Source: Candidatus Nanopelagicus hibericus
GTDB taxonomy: Bacteria; Actinomycetota; Actinomycetes; Nanopelagicales; Nanopelagicaceae
Length of the DNA stretch: 64,000 nucleotides
Direction: 5' to 3'
NCBI RefSeq assembly: GCF_002288005.1
Contig: NZ_CP016771.1
Span: 992,001 to 1,056,000, forward strand
The notes beneath the pieces are model-generated. The model worked only from the letters and a program-made list of their open reading frames with translations, was not told where the DNA came from and did not search any database. Below are positions 1 to 8,868 of the stretch, in pieces. Position 1 is the first letter of the stretch. The number at the start of each line of letters is the position of its first letter. Both the position numbers and the translations under genes were made by a program.

Positions 1-1
1 G

Positions 2-1987
2 ATTTTGATTTCGATGTTCCATGATTGGCACGCACAGATTGATAAAAACTTACTGCAATACCTTGATAGCTTTAATTCATTATTACAGAGCAATAAAGCA
101 ACTTTTGAAATTGCCTACCCCCAGGCGCCAATAACAACCTGGCTACTGATTGCACTTTCACTGCCGGTAGTTTTTATCTTTGCTTGGCCGATTCACAGAG
201 CCGCAATGAAGAACCTACTTAATCCAACAATGGATACTCTGGTTTCGTTAGGTTCATTAATTTCATTTGCGTGGAGTGCTTACTCTGCCTTTGATTACCA
301 GCCAAATTCAGAAATGCCAAATATTTATGTTGAAGTCTCCGCTGCCGTTATTTTCTTTGTAATGCTAGGTCGATACCTCGAACACAGAGCAAAACATAAA
401 GCTGGCTCATCACTTGCGGAGTTGTTTAAACTTTCAGTTTCTGAAGTAGAGATCAAAGTTGAAAACGAGAACAGAATTATCCCGATCGATCAATTACAAG
501 TAGGTGATATTTTCGTAGTTAAGCCGGGTGATCGCATTGCAACTGATGGGCAAGTAATCTCAGGATTTACCACGGTTAATAATGCTTTTCTTACCGGTGA
601 AGTAACACCAATGGAGGTTTCCATTGGAAGTTTGGTATTTGCTGGATCAATAAATAACAATGGCAATATCATTGTGAAAGCTACTCGGGTTGGATCTGAA
701 ACAGAGTTAGCGCGAATTACAAGAATGGTGCTTGCGGCTCAATCTGAAAAAGCACCTGCCCAACAATTAGCGGATCGGGTTAGTAAAGTATTTGTTCCAG
801 TTGTTCTTTTGCTATCGATCGCAACTTTCTTCGCGTGGTATTTAAATGAAGCGAATTTATCTAAATCAATCACTACCGCTGTGGCTGTCTTGGTGATTGC
901 TTGCCCATGCGCCCTTGGCCTTGCCACTCCGATTGCGCTGTTAGTCGCAGGGGGTAAGGCGGCTCGCTCTGGGGTAGTAATTAGATCACCAAGATCAATT
1001 GAAAAGTCAGTCGGAATTACAGATGCAGTTTTTGATAAAACTGGCACAATTACTTCTGGGCAAATGCTCTTGCAACAAATGACATTGATCAATAATCCAC
1101 TCACAACTGCAAATACAGCAATTGCTACATTAGATTTGATGAGTTATGCGTTAAGTATTGAAAGCATGGACTCTCATCCAGTTGCGGTAGCAATTTCAAA
1201 AGCACTCTCAAAACAAGGAATTAAAGTTTTAAAAGTATCTGAATTTGAACATACCCCTGGTAGTGGAGTGGCCGGGCGTGTGCAGTCAACAATCTCGGCC
1301 ACCTCAAAGGCGGTTTTAATTGGCACGCCCATTTCAATTGCTCGTGCCACAACTGCGTTTTCGCCTGAAATTCAAAAAGCAATAGATTCAGGAGTTGCTC
1401 GATCAAATTCAATTGCCGTTCTTGCAGTAGATGGTTTGGCTTACGGTGTATTTGAGGTTGGTGATGAAATAAAAAGTGAGAGTAAATCTGCAATTTTACA
1501 TTTACAAAAGCTTGGAATAAATACTTGGTTAGCGACTGGAGACAATCAAGAGGCTGCCATTACAATTGGTACAGAGGTTGGTGTTCCTGCTGATCATATT
1601 TTTGCCAACGCATCCCCAGCCGACAAATTAGCACTTGTTGAAAACCTACAGGCCAAAGGCAAGGTGCTAATGATTGGTGATGGCATAAATGATGCAGCAG
1701 CTTTGGCAAAAGCAGATCTGAGTATTGCTATGGGCTCTGGGACAGATACCGCAATAGCTGTGGCTGACATAACTTTGATTAGGTCATCCTTAAATGCGGT
1801 GATTGATAGCCTTGCAATATCAAAAAAGAGTGTGAAAATTATTAAATCAAATCTTGGTTGGGCCTTTTTCTACAATGTTGTGGGTATTCCAATTGCAGCG
1901 AGTGGAAATTTGTCACCTATGTATGCGGCGGCGGCGATGTCTTGTTCTTCACTATTTGTGGTTTTAAATAGTTTACGTATTAAATAA
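2..1987 (+). CDS. copA: Cu+-type P1B ATPase (CopA-like), 5' end outside window
   Basis: This is a heavy-metal-exporting P-type ATPase of the inner membrane. Visible parts are the TM segment ending in NPTMDTLVSLGS, the actuator-domain TGE (FLTGEVTP), the CPC metal site in CPCALGLATP (about residue 300 of the visible part), the phosphorylation motif DKTGT (about 344), the SHPVAVAI HP motif, and the GDGINDAAAL hinge. The last two helices carry YN and MSCSS, the pair that marks Cu+/Ag+ (P1B-1) pumps. The first possible start in the window is a TTG at base 5, but the frame is open to the edge, and the N-terminal metal-binding domain and first helices of the family are missing. The gene therefore almost certainly begins upstream. 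A zinc/cadmium pump is less likely given the YN and MSxSS motifs. Confidence 0.9.
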   Translation: MLISMFHDWHAQIDKNLLQYLDSFNSLLQSNKATFEIAYPQAPITTWLLIALSLPVVFIFAWPIHRAAMKNLLNPTMDTLVSLGSLISFAWSAYSAFDYQPNSEMPNIYVEVSAAVIFFVMLGRYLEHRAKHKAGSSLAELFKLSVSEVEIKVENENRIIPIDQLQVGDIFVVKPGDRIATDGQVISGFTTVNNAFLTGEVTPMEVSIGSLVFAGSINNNGNIIVKATRVGSETELARITRMVLAAQSEKAPAQQLADRVSKVFVPVVLLLSIATFFAWYLNEANLSKSITTAVAVLVIACPCALGLATPIALLVAGGKAARSGVVIRSPRSIEKSVGITDAVFDKTGTITSGQMLLQQMTLINNPLTTANTAIATLDLMSYALSIESMDSHPVAVAISKALSKQGIKVLKVSEFEHTPGSGVAGRVQSTISATSKAVLIGTPISIARATTAFSPEIQKAIDSGVARSNSIAVLAVDGLAYGVFEVGDEIKSESKSAILHLQKLGINTWLATGDNQEAAITIGTEVGVPADHIFANASPADKLALVENLQAKGKVLMIGDGINDAAALAKADLSIAMGSGTDTAIAVADITLIRSSLNAVIDSLAISKKSVKIIKSNLGWAFFYNVVGIPIAASGNLSPMYAAAAMSCSSLFVVLNSLRIK

Positions 1988-1990
1988 AAT

Positions 1991-2067
<77 letters not shown>

Positions 2068-2120
2068 TCGGTAGTTAAATCCTAGAGTAGGTAAGGAATT
2101 AACCCAAATAAATGAAATTT

Positions 2121-5039
2121 TTATCTATTTTGTGCAGAAATTAATGCTGCAATTGCTGCTTTAACACGTGCTCTTGCTTTGTCTTCAGCTGCGCCATCTA
2201 ATCGTTTTTGTGCTGCTTCAAGATCAGCATAAGCAGATTGCAATGATGCAATTGCTGATCTAATTGCCTGACTTGTGCCAGGCCCGCTGTTTATCGGTGC
2301 GTTTTGATCATTGGTCGATTCTGTTGTGCCAGAGTCGCCACCAAATACTTGATCTAAAGCACCTTGCAAGGTCTCACTAAACCCAATTTGATCACCAAAT
2401 GAAACTAAAACTTTTTGTAGCAATGGATAAGCGGCGGTATTACCAGTCGCCCTTACATACACCGGTTGCACATATAACAAGCCTTTTCCAACTGGAAGTG
2501 TTAAAAGGTTTCCAAGCACTACATCAGCGCCACCTTGGCGAAGAAGTGACAAAGAAGTAGCAACCTCTGGCTTGGCCTCAAAATTGGATGCTACCTGTGA
2601 TGGGCCTGCAACGTTTGTTGATCTTGGTAGTTGTAAGACAGTAATTTTTCCGTAATCATCACCAGCATCTGAGTTAACAACGGCAACTGCAGTTAAGTTT
2701 TCACGTCCACCCCGCGGAACAAATGGAGTGTATAGAGAAAATGTTGGTTTACTCTGACCAGGAATTTGCATTGTTAAGTAGTAAGGTGGTTGAACTCCTG
2801 AGTTAGCACCAAAACTTGATGGATCAAGTGGAACTCTCCAGAAGTCCTGTCCACCATAAAATGCATCAGCGGTCTTAACGTGATAAGCGCTCAGAATGTC
2901 GCGCTGCACCTTAAATAAGTCCTCTGGATATCGAATATGTGAGAGCAAACCAGCTGATATCTCACTCTTAGGTTTTAAAGTACCTGGAAAAGCTTTGCTC
3001 CATGCCGCTAATACTGGATCGTTTTCATCCCATTTGTATAGTGAAACCGTTCCATCATAAGCATCCACCGTAGCTTTCACTGAGTTTCGAATGTAATTAA
3101 TGTTTTGATTATTCAATGAAAATGCGTTATTTGTGGAGGTCAGGGCATCACCGGTATTTGCCAAGTTCACAATTCGAGAGTTTGGATAACCAGCGCTAGT
3201 AGTAAACCCATCAATTATCCAAAGAATCTTGCCATCGATAATCGCTGGGTATGGATCTGCATCCAAAGTCAGCCAAGGTGCCACTTTTGCAACGCGTTCC
3301 CTTGGATTTCTATTAAAAAGTATCTTTGACTCTGAATTAATTAAATTTGATAACAGGATTCTTTGTTCCTGGTAATTAATTGCAAACAAAAGCCGAGAGA
3401 ATAATGAACCCATCGGCACTCCACCTTTGCCGGTGTAGGTGTAATTCTTTTGCCCATTTGGCGAATTATCATCTGGATAATCAAGCTCAACTGGATTATC
3501 GGTAGCTGGCCCACCAATAATGGAATAATTTGGAACGTTCTCACCAAAGTAAACACGAGGCTCGAACTCACCTAATCCTTTAGTTGGTGGAATATTCTCG
3601 ATAACAAATGATGGTTTTCCATCTGCATCAACAGTGTTTCCGTAAGCACCGACCATTCCAAACCCGTGGGTGTAAACCAAGTGATCATTGATCCAATTTC
3701 GAGATGGATTTCCTGCAATATTTAGCTCTCGAATAGAAACTACAACATCACGCTCTTTACCATCAATTACATATCGATCAATATCAAGTGAATCTGAAAA
3801 TGTGTAGTAAGGCTTAATTTGTTGCAATTGTCTAAATGTTGCTGAAAGAACATTTGGATCCATCAATCTTATATTGGCTATTGTTGCCGCATCATTTGCC
3901 AGCTGGCCTGCTGAGGTGGTCACAGTTGCTTGATAATCGTTAACCTCCACATTGGTCAAGCCAAAAGCATCTCTGGTGGCTTCAATATTGCGTTGAATGA
4001 AAGGTGCTTCCTTGCTTGACTCTGATGGCTTGACTTGAAATTGCTGAATTGCTGCTGGATAAACTCCAGCAATTAAAACTGAAGCAATTACCATCAAAGC
4101 AACTCCAGCAGTTGGTAACAGCCAAGATCTTCTTACAATGTTTGCAAAAAATAACAATGAACAGATCACCGCAATCGCCGACAAAATTGATTTGGCCGGC
4201 AATAGCGCATTGACATCTGAATAGGTGAGACCAGTTATCAATCTTCCTTCTTTAAGCGTTAAGGCAAATCGGTCAAAGTAATAGGCAACCGCCTTAAGGA
4301 GAACTAATAAGCCAAGTAGTATTGAAAGCTGAACTCTGGCAGCAACAGTTGTGCGCTCCTCCTTTACTTGTGGCCTAATTCCGCCGTAGATGTAATGCAC
4401 GGCAGCGGATGCAATAATCGCCAGCACGATCGTTGATATGGCCCAACCAATCAGGCCTTGATACATTGGCAATTTAAAGGCGAAAAATGAAATATCCAAA
4501 CCAAATTGTGGATCTACTTTTCCAAATTCAGTTGAGTTTCTAAAAAGTAACCATTGCTCCCAAAATCTAGAGCCCGAAGAGCCAGCGAAATAAAAAATTA
4601 CTAGAAATATTCCGATGCCAGCTAGGCGGCGAATTGGCTCAAGTTGAGCCCGGTATCTCTCTAAGTTATCTGCCTCAACTGAAACCGGCACATAAATTGG
4701 TCTTCTGCGAAATGCAAAATAAATATTAGTCGAGATAATTGCTGCTGTAATTAAACCAAAGGCTAAAAACAAATAGATTTTAGTAAATAGAGTAGTTTGC
4801 CAGACATTTACATAATCAACTGAGCGATACCAAAGAAAGTCAGCATAAAACCCACTGGAGGAAATCAAAACCGTACTAAGAACAAATAAAACGATTACAG
4901 TGATTGTTAGCGGACTGATTCGCCTGCGACCACCACCTCGATTGGCAAACGGATTTGGAAAGTTGCCACCAAAGCCGCTGCCACCAAATGGATTATTGCT
5001 TCGGTTAAATCCGCCGCCGCCAAAACCCGAATTACTCAT
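2121..5039 (-). CDS. UPF0182 family integral membrane protein
   Basis: This is a large UPF0182 (COG1615) protein of about 972 residues; its function is unknown. A glycine/asparagine-rich N-terminus (FGGGGF, NPFGGSGF) leads into about seven hydrophobic helices in the first 310 residues. A long, probably extracytoplasmic, soluble region follows, with repeated YxYxGKGG and NPRERVAKVAPWLTLD-type segments, ending in an acidic linker and a charged C-terminal helix rich in Ala, Lys and Arg. The ATG at 5039 is preferred over a TTG six bases upstream; neither has a strong ribosome site. The next gene upstream is the PDZ/Lon protease, as in M. tuberculosis Rv3193c-Rv3194c, so the two probably form an operon at the cell surface. 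Confidence 0.9.
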   Translation of the reverse strand: MSNSGFGGGGFNRSNNPFGGSGFGGNFPNPFANRGGGRRRISPLTITVIVLFVLSTVLISSSGFYADFLWYRSVDYVNVWQTTLFTKIYLFLAFGLITAAIISTNIYFAFRRRPIYVPVSVEADNLERYRAQLEPIRRLAGIGIFLVIFYFAGSSGSRFWEQWLLFRNSTEFGKVDPQFGLDISFFAFKLPMYQGLIGWAISTIVLAIIASAAVHYIYGGIRPQVKEERTTVAARVQLSILLGLLVLLKAVAYYFDRFALTLKEGRLITGLTYSDVNALLPAKSILSAIAVICSLLFFANIVRRSWLLPTAGVALMVIASVLIAGVYPAAIQQFQVKPSESSKEAPFIQRNIEATRDAFGLTNVEVNDYQATVTTSAGQLANDAATIANIRLMDPNVLSATFRQLQQIKPYYTFSDSLDIDRYVIDGKERDVVVSIRELNIAGNPSRNWINDHLVYTHGFGMVGAYGNTVDADGKPSFVIENIPPTKGLGEFEPRVYFGENVPNYSIIGGPATDNPVELDYPDDNSPNGQKNYTYTGKGGVPMGSLFSRLLFAINYQEQRILLSNLINSESKILFNRNPRERVAKVAPWLTLDADPYPAIIDGKILWIIDGFTTSAGYPNSRIVNLANTGDALTSTNNAFSLNNQNINYIRNSVKATVDAYDGTVSLYKWDENDPVLAAWSKAFPGTLKPKSEISAGLLSHIRYPEDLFKVQRDILSAYHVKTADAFYGGQDFWRVPLDPSSFGANSGVQPPYYLTMQIPGQSKPTFSLYTPFVPRGGRENLTAVAVVNSDAGDDYGKITVLQLPRSTNVAGPSQVASNFEAKPEVATSLSLLRQGGADVVLGNLLTLPVGKGLLYVQPVYVRATGNTAAYPLLQKVLVSFGDQIGFSETLQGALDQVFGGDSGTTESTNDQNAPINSGPGTSQAIRSAIASLQSAYADLEAAQKRLDGAAEDKARARVKAAIAALISAQNR

Positions 5040-5058
5040 GCGCAAATCTTATCTACTC

Positions 5059-6129
5059 TTAGGTAAAGCTCTGACAACTGGGAAACTTGGCGTTATCAGG
5101 CAGTTCTAAGAGTGAAATCGCCTCGGCGAGTGTGGCGACCGGCACAATCTTCATTACCTTTCCTGAGTTACCTGATTTTTGCTTGGCTAAGGCTTTTAGA
5201 TTTTTGATATCCATACAATTTTCAGTTGGGGTCAGGAATATTTCTACACCATCTGCCTGTGCACCGATTATCTTCTCTGCAATCCCACCAATCGGTCCAA
5301 CTCTGCCATCTGTAGTAATTGTGCCGGTGCCAGCGATATTACGGGAGCGAACCAAATTTTCTGGAGTTAACTTTTCCACCACACCAAGTGCAAAAATTAA
5401 TCCACCGCTAGGCCCGCCAGTTTCTTCAAGTTTTATCTTGACATCAAATGGAAAATCAAATTGCTCTTCAATATTTATCCCGATAAATGCTGAATTATCC
5501 TCTCGGGCTGATAATTTAATCGACTTAGTTAACACACCTAATCCAGCCCTAATTACTTTAATCGTTACCAAATCACCTGGCTTTTTATCACCTAGATACG
5601 CAATTAATTCCGAAGAGCTTTTGACTGTCCGGTCATCAATGCTCAGGAGCTGATCCGATACTTCAATAGCTTTATATGCATTTGAACTCTTATTTATGTC
5701 GAGAACAACAATTTTTGACGCACTCTTATACCCAAGATAAGAAAGAGCCGCAGCGGTGGCATTTATTTGCGAGCCACTCATTTCAGCTGCGCCCTCTTCT
5801 ACCGCCTGCTCTGCTGTTTCTCCCTCGGGATAAACTTCAGAACGGGGAATGACTGCGCGATCTTTATCTACCCAGCCATACAAAATATCAAAGCCAGTTA
5901 TATAGGAATCTGGATCGGTGACCATTACTGATGTGACTGATAATTTTCCACTGGTGGGATAGACCTTAGTACCAGTAATGGTTATCGCCGAACCAAGAAT
6001 ATTTTGTGGATCCCCCGGTGAGAGAATTACAAATGGTGCAGGTAAAAAAAATGCTGCCAGCATCAGCAGGGTGACCAATACTTTGGTTGGTGTAAGCAGG
6101 CGACCTTTTACAGGCATGATTGATCTCAT
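5059..6129 (-). CDS. PDZ and Lon-type protease domain protein (YlbL family)
   Basis: This is a membrane-anchored serine protease of about 356 residues. An N-terminal hydrophobic segment (LVTLLMLAAFFLPAPFVILSPG) tethers it. A PDZ domain follows around residues 150-215 (AIEVSDQLLSIDDRTV), then a Lon-type catalytic domain whose Ser lies in GGPSGG and Lys in GGIAEKI, the Ser-Lys dyad. Unlike Lon there is no AAA+ domain. The family (Rv3194c, B. subtilis YlbL) is thought to act in surface protein quality control; substrates here are unknown. A second in-frame ATG at 6117 is a possible start. It sits 19 bases upstream of the UPF0182 gene in the same direction. Confidence 0.9.
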   Translation of the reverse strand: MRSIMPVKGRLLTPTKVLVTLLMLAAFFLPAPFVILSPGDPQNILGSAITITGTKVYPTSGKLSVTSVMVTDPDSYITGFDILYGWVDKDRAVIPRSEVYPEGETAEQAVEEGAAEMSGSQINATAAALSYLGYKSASKIVVLDINKSSNAYKAIEVSDQLLSIDDRTVKSSSELIAYLGDKKPGDLVTIKVIRAGLGVLTKSIKLSAREDNSAFIGINIEEQFDFPFDVKIKLEETGGPSGGLIFALGVVEKLTPENLVRSRNIAGTGTITTDGRVGPIGGIAEKIIGAQADGVEIFLTPTENCMDIKNLKALAKQKSGNSGKVMKIVPVATLAEAISLLELPDNAKFPSCQSFT

Positions 6130-6149
6130 TTTAATTAATTTCTCGAAGC

Positions 6150-6326
6150 TTATTTTTTATGTCTAAAACTATTTTGAAATTTACTAAACTTATTGACCGA
6201 ACGATTAGTCTGATTGTCATACTTAGATTTGTATTTGGTTACCCACACCCCATAGATGGTGGCACCCAAAACAGCTGTGATCGGAATTACCCACCAGATC
6301 AGGGCCACCGCTGAAGTTGAACTCAT
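6150..6326 (-). CDS. small single-pass membrane protein, hypothetical
   Basis: This 58-residue protein has one hydrophobic helix near its N-terminus (ALIWWVIPITAVLGATIYGVWV) followed by a strongly basic, Lys/Asn-rich tail (TKYKSKYDNQTNRSVNKFSK) that should lie in the cytoplasm. The frame is open farther upstream, to 6446, but that would overlap the divergent neighbour. The ATG at 6326 has a TACTAT hexamer exactly 6 bases upstream, the leaderless layout seen across this window, so I chose it. I do not recognise a family. It precedes the PDZ/Lon protease and may be co-transcribed with it. Confidence 0.6.
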   Translation of the reverse strand: MSSTSAVALIWWVIPITAVLGATIYGVWVTKYKSKYDNQTNRSVNKFSKFQNSFRHKK

Positions 6327-6338
6327 GAGGTAATAGTA
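6327..6338 (-). promoter_or_regulatory. leaderless promoter -10 for the 58-aa membrane protein
   Basis: On the minus strand TACTAT (6333-6338) is followed by 6 bases and then the ATG at 6326. It fits the TANNNT-N6-start pattern repeated in this window. Confidence 0.45.
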
Positions 6339-6424
6339 ATCAGCTGGGAAGAAAAAAGGTGGCATTATTGTTCTATAGGAATCGCTGGTCTTTCTATCAA
6401 GTGAATTGAGGGAGTTGTTTGTAA

Positions 6425-7741
6425 ATGAGTTTTGGCTTTCTTCCAAATGAAGGGCAACCTGATTTTGACGCGCTGCTTAAAAAATTCTCAGAAATGGGAA
6501 TCGACTCTGGTGTATTAGCTGGTGCGAAATCCTTTATCGAGGGCATGGGTGGCAATAAATCTGGTGAACAAAACTTAATAACCGTTGCTAACCTGCGAGA
6601 GATATCTAGAAAAATTATTACCGCTAAAGGTGATCTTCCGGTGGGCAGTGTTGACCTGCAGCAACTCTCCCAATCCTTAACTATCGCCAACACTTGGCTG
6701 GATACCGAAATCTTGTTCCCAGCAGCGACTGTTTCCAATCAAAGTGCATGGGCAAAGCGAGATTGGTTAGATGAATCTGTTAATGGTTGGCAGCAGCTAT
6801 TTGAGCCACTAGCAGTTGGCATGGCCGATGCCTTAGGAAATGTGATTGCTAGCTCCAACAACACACTGCCGATTGAGTTCATGGGATCAGGGGAGCAAAA
6901 CCCGCAGCAGCAGGAGGCTATGAAATTAATGCTGGCTCGAATTTTGCGAGGATTTATGGGCACCTTAATTGCCACTCAACTTGGACAAGGCATTGGCACA
7001 CTTGCCAACACCATCACTGGTGCTAATGATGTGGCGATTCCACTGCTAAAAGCAGACTCTGGATCCCACTTGATTCCCCAAAACATCACTGAGTGGGCAG
7101 ATGGTTTAGGAATAGATCTAGAGCAAATTCGAATTTACTTATCCTTGCGCGAGGCTGCTGCGGCCAGGTTGTTTGCCAATACCCCATGGCTTGAAAACTA
7201 TATTAAGGATTTAATCATTGCTTACGGTGAAGGAATCACTATTGATGTTGACTCCATTACCAGACAAGCGGAGGAGGCGATGGCTGGCGGTGAAATAGAT
7301 ATTAATAATCCCCAATCAATTAACATCGCATTAAATGCCGGTTTATTTACACCACAACAAACACCTGCGCAAGAGCTTGCCTTAACTAGATTGGAAATGA
7401 CACTTGCATTAATTGAAGGCTGGATTGATCATGTTATATCCGCTGTTGCTAGTGAAAAAATTCCAGCCTTTAACGCTTTGATTGAAAACTCTCGTCGTCG
7501 TCGAGCTACAAACTCACCAATGCAACAAATATTTGCAAACCTGTTGGGAGTTGAGGTCTCGCCAAGAAAAATGCGTGAGGCATCTGCTTTCTGGAGTGAG
7601 GTTAAAAAGCTACGGGGAGCAGATGGTCGCGATAAGTGCTGGGAGGATCCAGCATTTTTACCTATGCCAAATGATCTATCTGATGTAAAAAACTTCTTGG
7701 ATAGTGTCACCGTGCCAGATGACCTATCTGGCTTGATCTAA
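6425..7741 (+). CDS. zincin-2 (DUF2342) family protein
   Basis: This 438-residue protein belongs to the actinobacterial DUF2342/zincin-2 family (Rv3195-like, often labelled zinc-dependent metalloprotease or putative hydrolase). Typical family segments are visible: the N-terminal PDFDALLKKF, the central LFANTPWLENYIKDLIIAYGEGI, the ALIEGWIDHVISAV helix, and a C-terminal KMREASAFWSEVKKLRGADGRDKCWEDPAFLP. I cannot find a canonical HExxH, so peptidase activity is unproven. A purine-rich ribosome site (GAGGGAG, 6408-6414) lies 10 bases before the ATG. The gene diverges from the small membrane protein and the PDZ/Lon protease. Confidence 0.85.
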   Translation: MSFGFLPNEGQPDFDALLKKFSEMGIDSGVLAGAKSFIEGMGGNKSGEQNLITVANLREISRKIITAKGDLPVGSVDLQQLSQSLTIANTWLDTEILFPAATVSNQSAWAKRDWLDESVNGWQQLFEPLAVGMADALGNVIASSNNTLPIEFMGSGEQNPQQQEAMKLMLARILRGFMGTLIATQLGQGIGTLANTITGANDVAIPLLKADSGSHLIPQNITEWADGLGIDLEQIRIYLSLREAAAARLFANTPWLENYIKDLIIAYGEGITIDVDSITRQAEEAMAGGEIDINNPQSINIALNAGLFTPQQTPAQELALTRLEMTLALIEGWIDHVISAVASEKIPAFNALIENSRRRRATNSPMQQIFANLLGVEVSPRKMREASAFWSEVKKLRGADGRDKCWEDPAFLPMPNDLSDVKNFLDSVTVPDDLSGLI

Positions 7742-7743
7742 AT

Positions 7744-7831
7744 CCACAAAAGTAAAAGCGAAATCCCCGGGCGCACAATTTCTTATCTGCCTTCCCCTTG
7801 CAGATATGAAACGGTTATCCGGGGACTTCGT
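7744..7831 (-). ncRNA. candidate small RNA, long hairpin with own promoter and terminator
   Basis: The minus strand encodes one long hairpin. The outer stem pairs 7819-7830 with 7759-7770 (12 pairs including one G-U), an 8/7-base internal loop follows, then an inner stem of 11 pairs with one mismatch (7800-7811 with 7779-7790), closed by a 9-base purine loop AAGGGGAAG. The only outer-stem mismatch on the plus strand becomes a G-U pair on the minus strand, which favours the minus strand as the RNA. The 3' side runs into CTTTTACTTTTG, a plausible intrinsic terminator. Predicted length is about 85 nt. It does not match SRP RNA, tmRNA, RNase P RNA or 6S RNA as I know them. Confidence 0.5.
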
Positions 7832-7866
7832 AGCGTAAAGATATGGGAATAAAAGTTGGGAATCAA
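7832..7866 (-). promoter_or_regulatory. promoter of the candidate small RNA
   Basis: Read on the minus strand, TTGATT (7861-7866) is separated by exactly 17 bases from TATCTT (7838-7843). The predicted transcription start, 7 bases farther on at 7831, falls at the first bases of the long hairpin. Confidence 0.45.
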
Positions 7867-8061
7867 CTTAAAAGGGTGTTTTAAAAACTTATTTTAAAAT
7901 ATTTTTTTAGCACTCGCGGTGCACCTGTGATAAAAAATAAAGTATCTAATCCCCTTCAGCATGGCATACGGCAAATAAGTATCAAGGTTGCGTAAAATTT
8001 AACCGCACTCTGTGGATTAACCTGTGGAGATAAGCACAATTATGGTGGATAAGAAGAGGTA
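7867..8061. other. AT-rich intergenic region with GTGGATAA-like repeats
   Basis: No credible gene is seen here. The left half is AT-rich with two TTTTAAAA palindromes. The right half and the following start codon carry four related units, TGTGGATTAA (8011), TGTGGAGATAA (8023), GGTGGATAAG (8044) and GGTGGATAAC (8064), spaced 12, 21 and 20 bases apart. They resemble the DnaA-box core on one strand. A six-codon reading frame (ATG at 8042, MVDKKR, stop at 8060-8062) ends in a TAATG overlap with the next gene and starts with the same 11 bases as that gene. Confidence 0.4.
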
Positions 8062-8694
8062 ATGGTGGATAACTTTGAGCAAGAAATCCTCTTTTCGGAG
8101 ATTTTTCCGCAGGTTGCTCAAATCGCTAAGCGTAGAAAAAGTGATGATGCTAAATTGCCACAGAATTTGCCCGCATATCGGGTAATTCGAAAGGAGCGCA
8201 GGCGCCGCGGCATCAGCGCCTTTCGTCAGGGTGGAGTGATTGAGATTCACATCCCAGCACGGATGAGCAGGCGGCAAGAGATCGAAATAATTCCAGAGAT
8301 GATTGCCATGGTACTAAGGCGAGAGGCACGCGAGCGCAAAACCGACCTACAACTGATGCAGATCGGAGTGGAGCAACTTGCCACCTACCTACCGGAGTTT
8401 GATATTTATCCAGCAAGTATTAATTGGCGCAGTATGAATGAACGATGGGGCTCTTGCACCACAGTAGATCGCACAATTCGAATCTCTGATCGATTAATTG
8501 GTGCACCAAGTTATGTTTTAAATTACATAATTTTCCATGAGCTAATTCATTTGAAGGTCATCGCTCATGATCAGGAGTTCAACAACTATTTAAGTAGATT
8601 CACCGATAAAGATAAAGCGGAGGCATTTTTGGAAGGGTTTGAACTTGGCTGCCAAAGTGGTGCTCCTGCGCTACTGCCGGCGGCAAATAACTAG
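8062..8694 (+). CDS. YgjP-like M48-type metallohydrolase
   Basis: This 210-residue protein belongs to the YgjP/SprT-like (DUF45, WLM) family of zinc metallohydrolases. The zinc site is clear: HELIH (about residues 156-160, after NYIIFHE) with a downstream H in AHDQEF, and the upstream family motif WRSMNERWGSCTT. The basic region KERRRRGISAFRQGG near residue 55 is also usual for the family. The substrate is not established. The ATG at 8062 follows AGAAGAGG very closely and overlaps the stop of a tiny upstream frame, so translation may be re-initiated. The next genes, two small zinc-ribbon proteins, follow after about 50 bases. Confidence 0.85.
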   Translation: MVDNFEQEILFSEIFPQVAQIAKRRKSDDAKLPQNLPAYRVIRKERRRRGISAFRQGGVIEIHIPARMSRRQEIEIIPEMIAMVLRREARERKTDLQLMQIGVEQLATYLPEFDIYPASINWRSMNERWGSCTTVDRTIRISDRLIGAPSYVLNYIIFHELIHLKVIAHDQEFNNYLSRFTDKDKAEAFLEGFELGCQSGAPALLPAANN

Positions 8695-8730
8695 TTTTAC
8701 CCCTTTTTTCTCAGTTATTACTTAATATTT

Positions 8731-8742
8731 TAGATTTTAGGC
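8731..8742 (+). promoter_or_regulatory. leaderless promoter -10 for the 41-aa CxxC protein
   Basis: TAGATT (8731-8736) plus 6 bases precedes the GTG at 8743. It may also be the promoter of the overlapping DUF5679 gene. Confidence 0.4.
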
Positions 8743-8868
8743 GTGGAAAACCCCAGTTGCAGCAGTTGCGGGGGGTATGGTGAAGCCATTCGTACTCACA
8801 TGCAGGAACTAACCTACATGCTCCCAAGAGTGCGGCGGATGGAGGAAGAAAATGGCAGAAGAGTATAA
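8743..8868 (+). CDS. candidate 41-residue CxxC protein
   Basis: This short frame, starting at GTG, encodes a protein with an N-terminal CSSCGG zinc-binding-like motif and a charged C-terminal helix (PRVRRMEEENGRR). A TAGATT box lies 6 bases before the GTG, the leaderless pattern used by other genes here, and the frame contains the strong ribosome site of the following DUF5679 gene, which it overlaps by 17 bases. That arrangement would couple the two translations. I do not recognise the family, and a chance frame remains possible. Confidence 0.45.
   Translation: MENPSCSSCGGYGEAIRTHMQELTYMLPRVRRMEEENGRRV

Noticed and set aside
5087-5653. 188-codon plus-strand frame
   Set aside because: It lies wholly inside the PDZ/Lon gene on the opposite strand; the real gene has clear domains.
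6150-6446. 98-residue version of the small membrane protein
   Set aside because: It would overlap the divergent zincin-2 start; the shorter start has a promoter hexamer at the right distance.
7744-7831. SRP RNA, 6S RNA or 6C RNA identity for the hairpin
   Set aside because: The conserved SRP tetraloop region, the length of 6S RNA and the paired C-rich loops of 6C RNA are not seen.
8011-8073. replication origin
   Set aside because: Only partial DnaA-box matches occur, and dnaA or dnaN is not adjacent.
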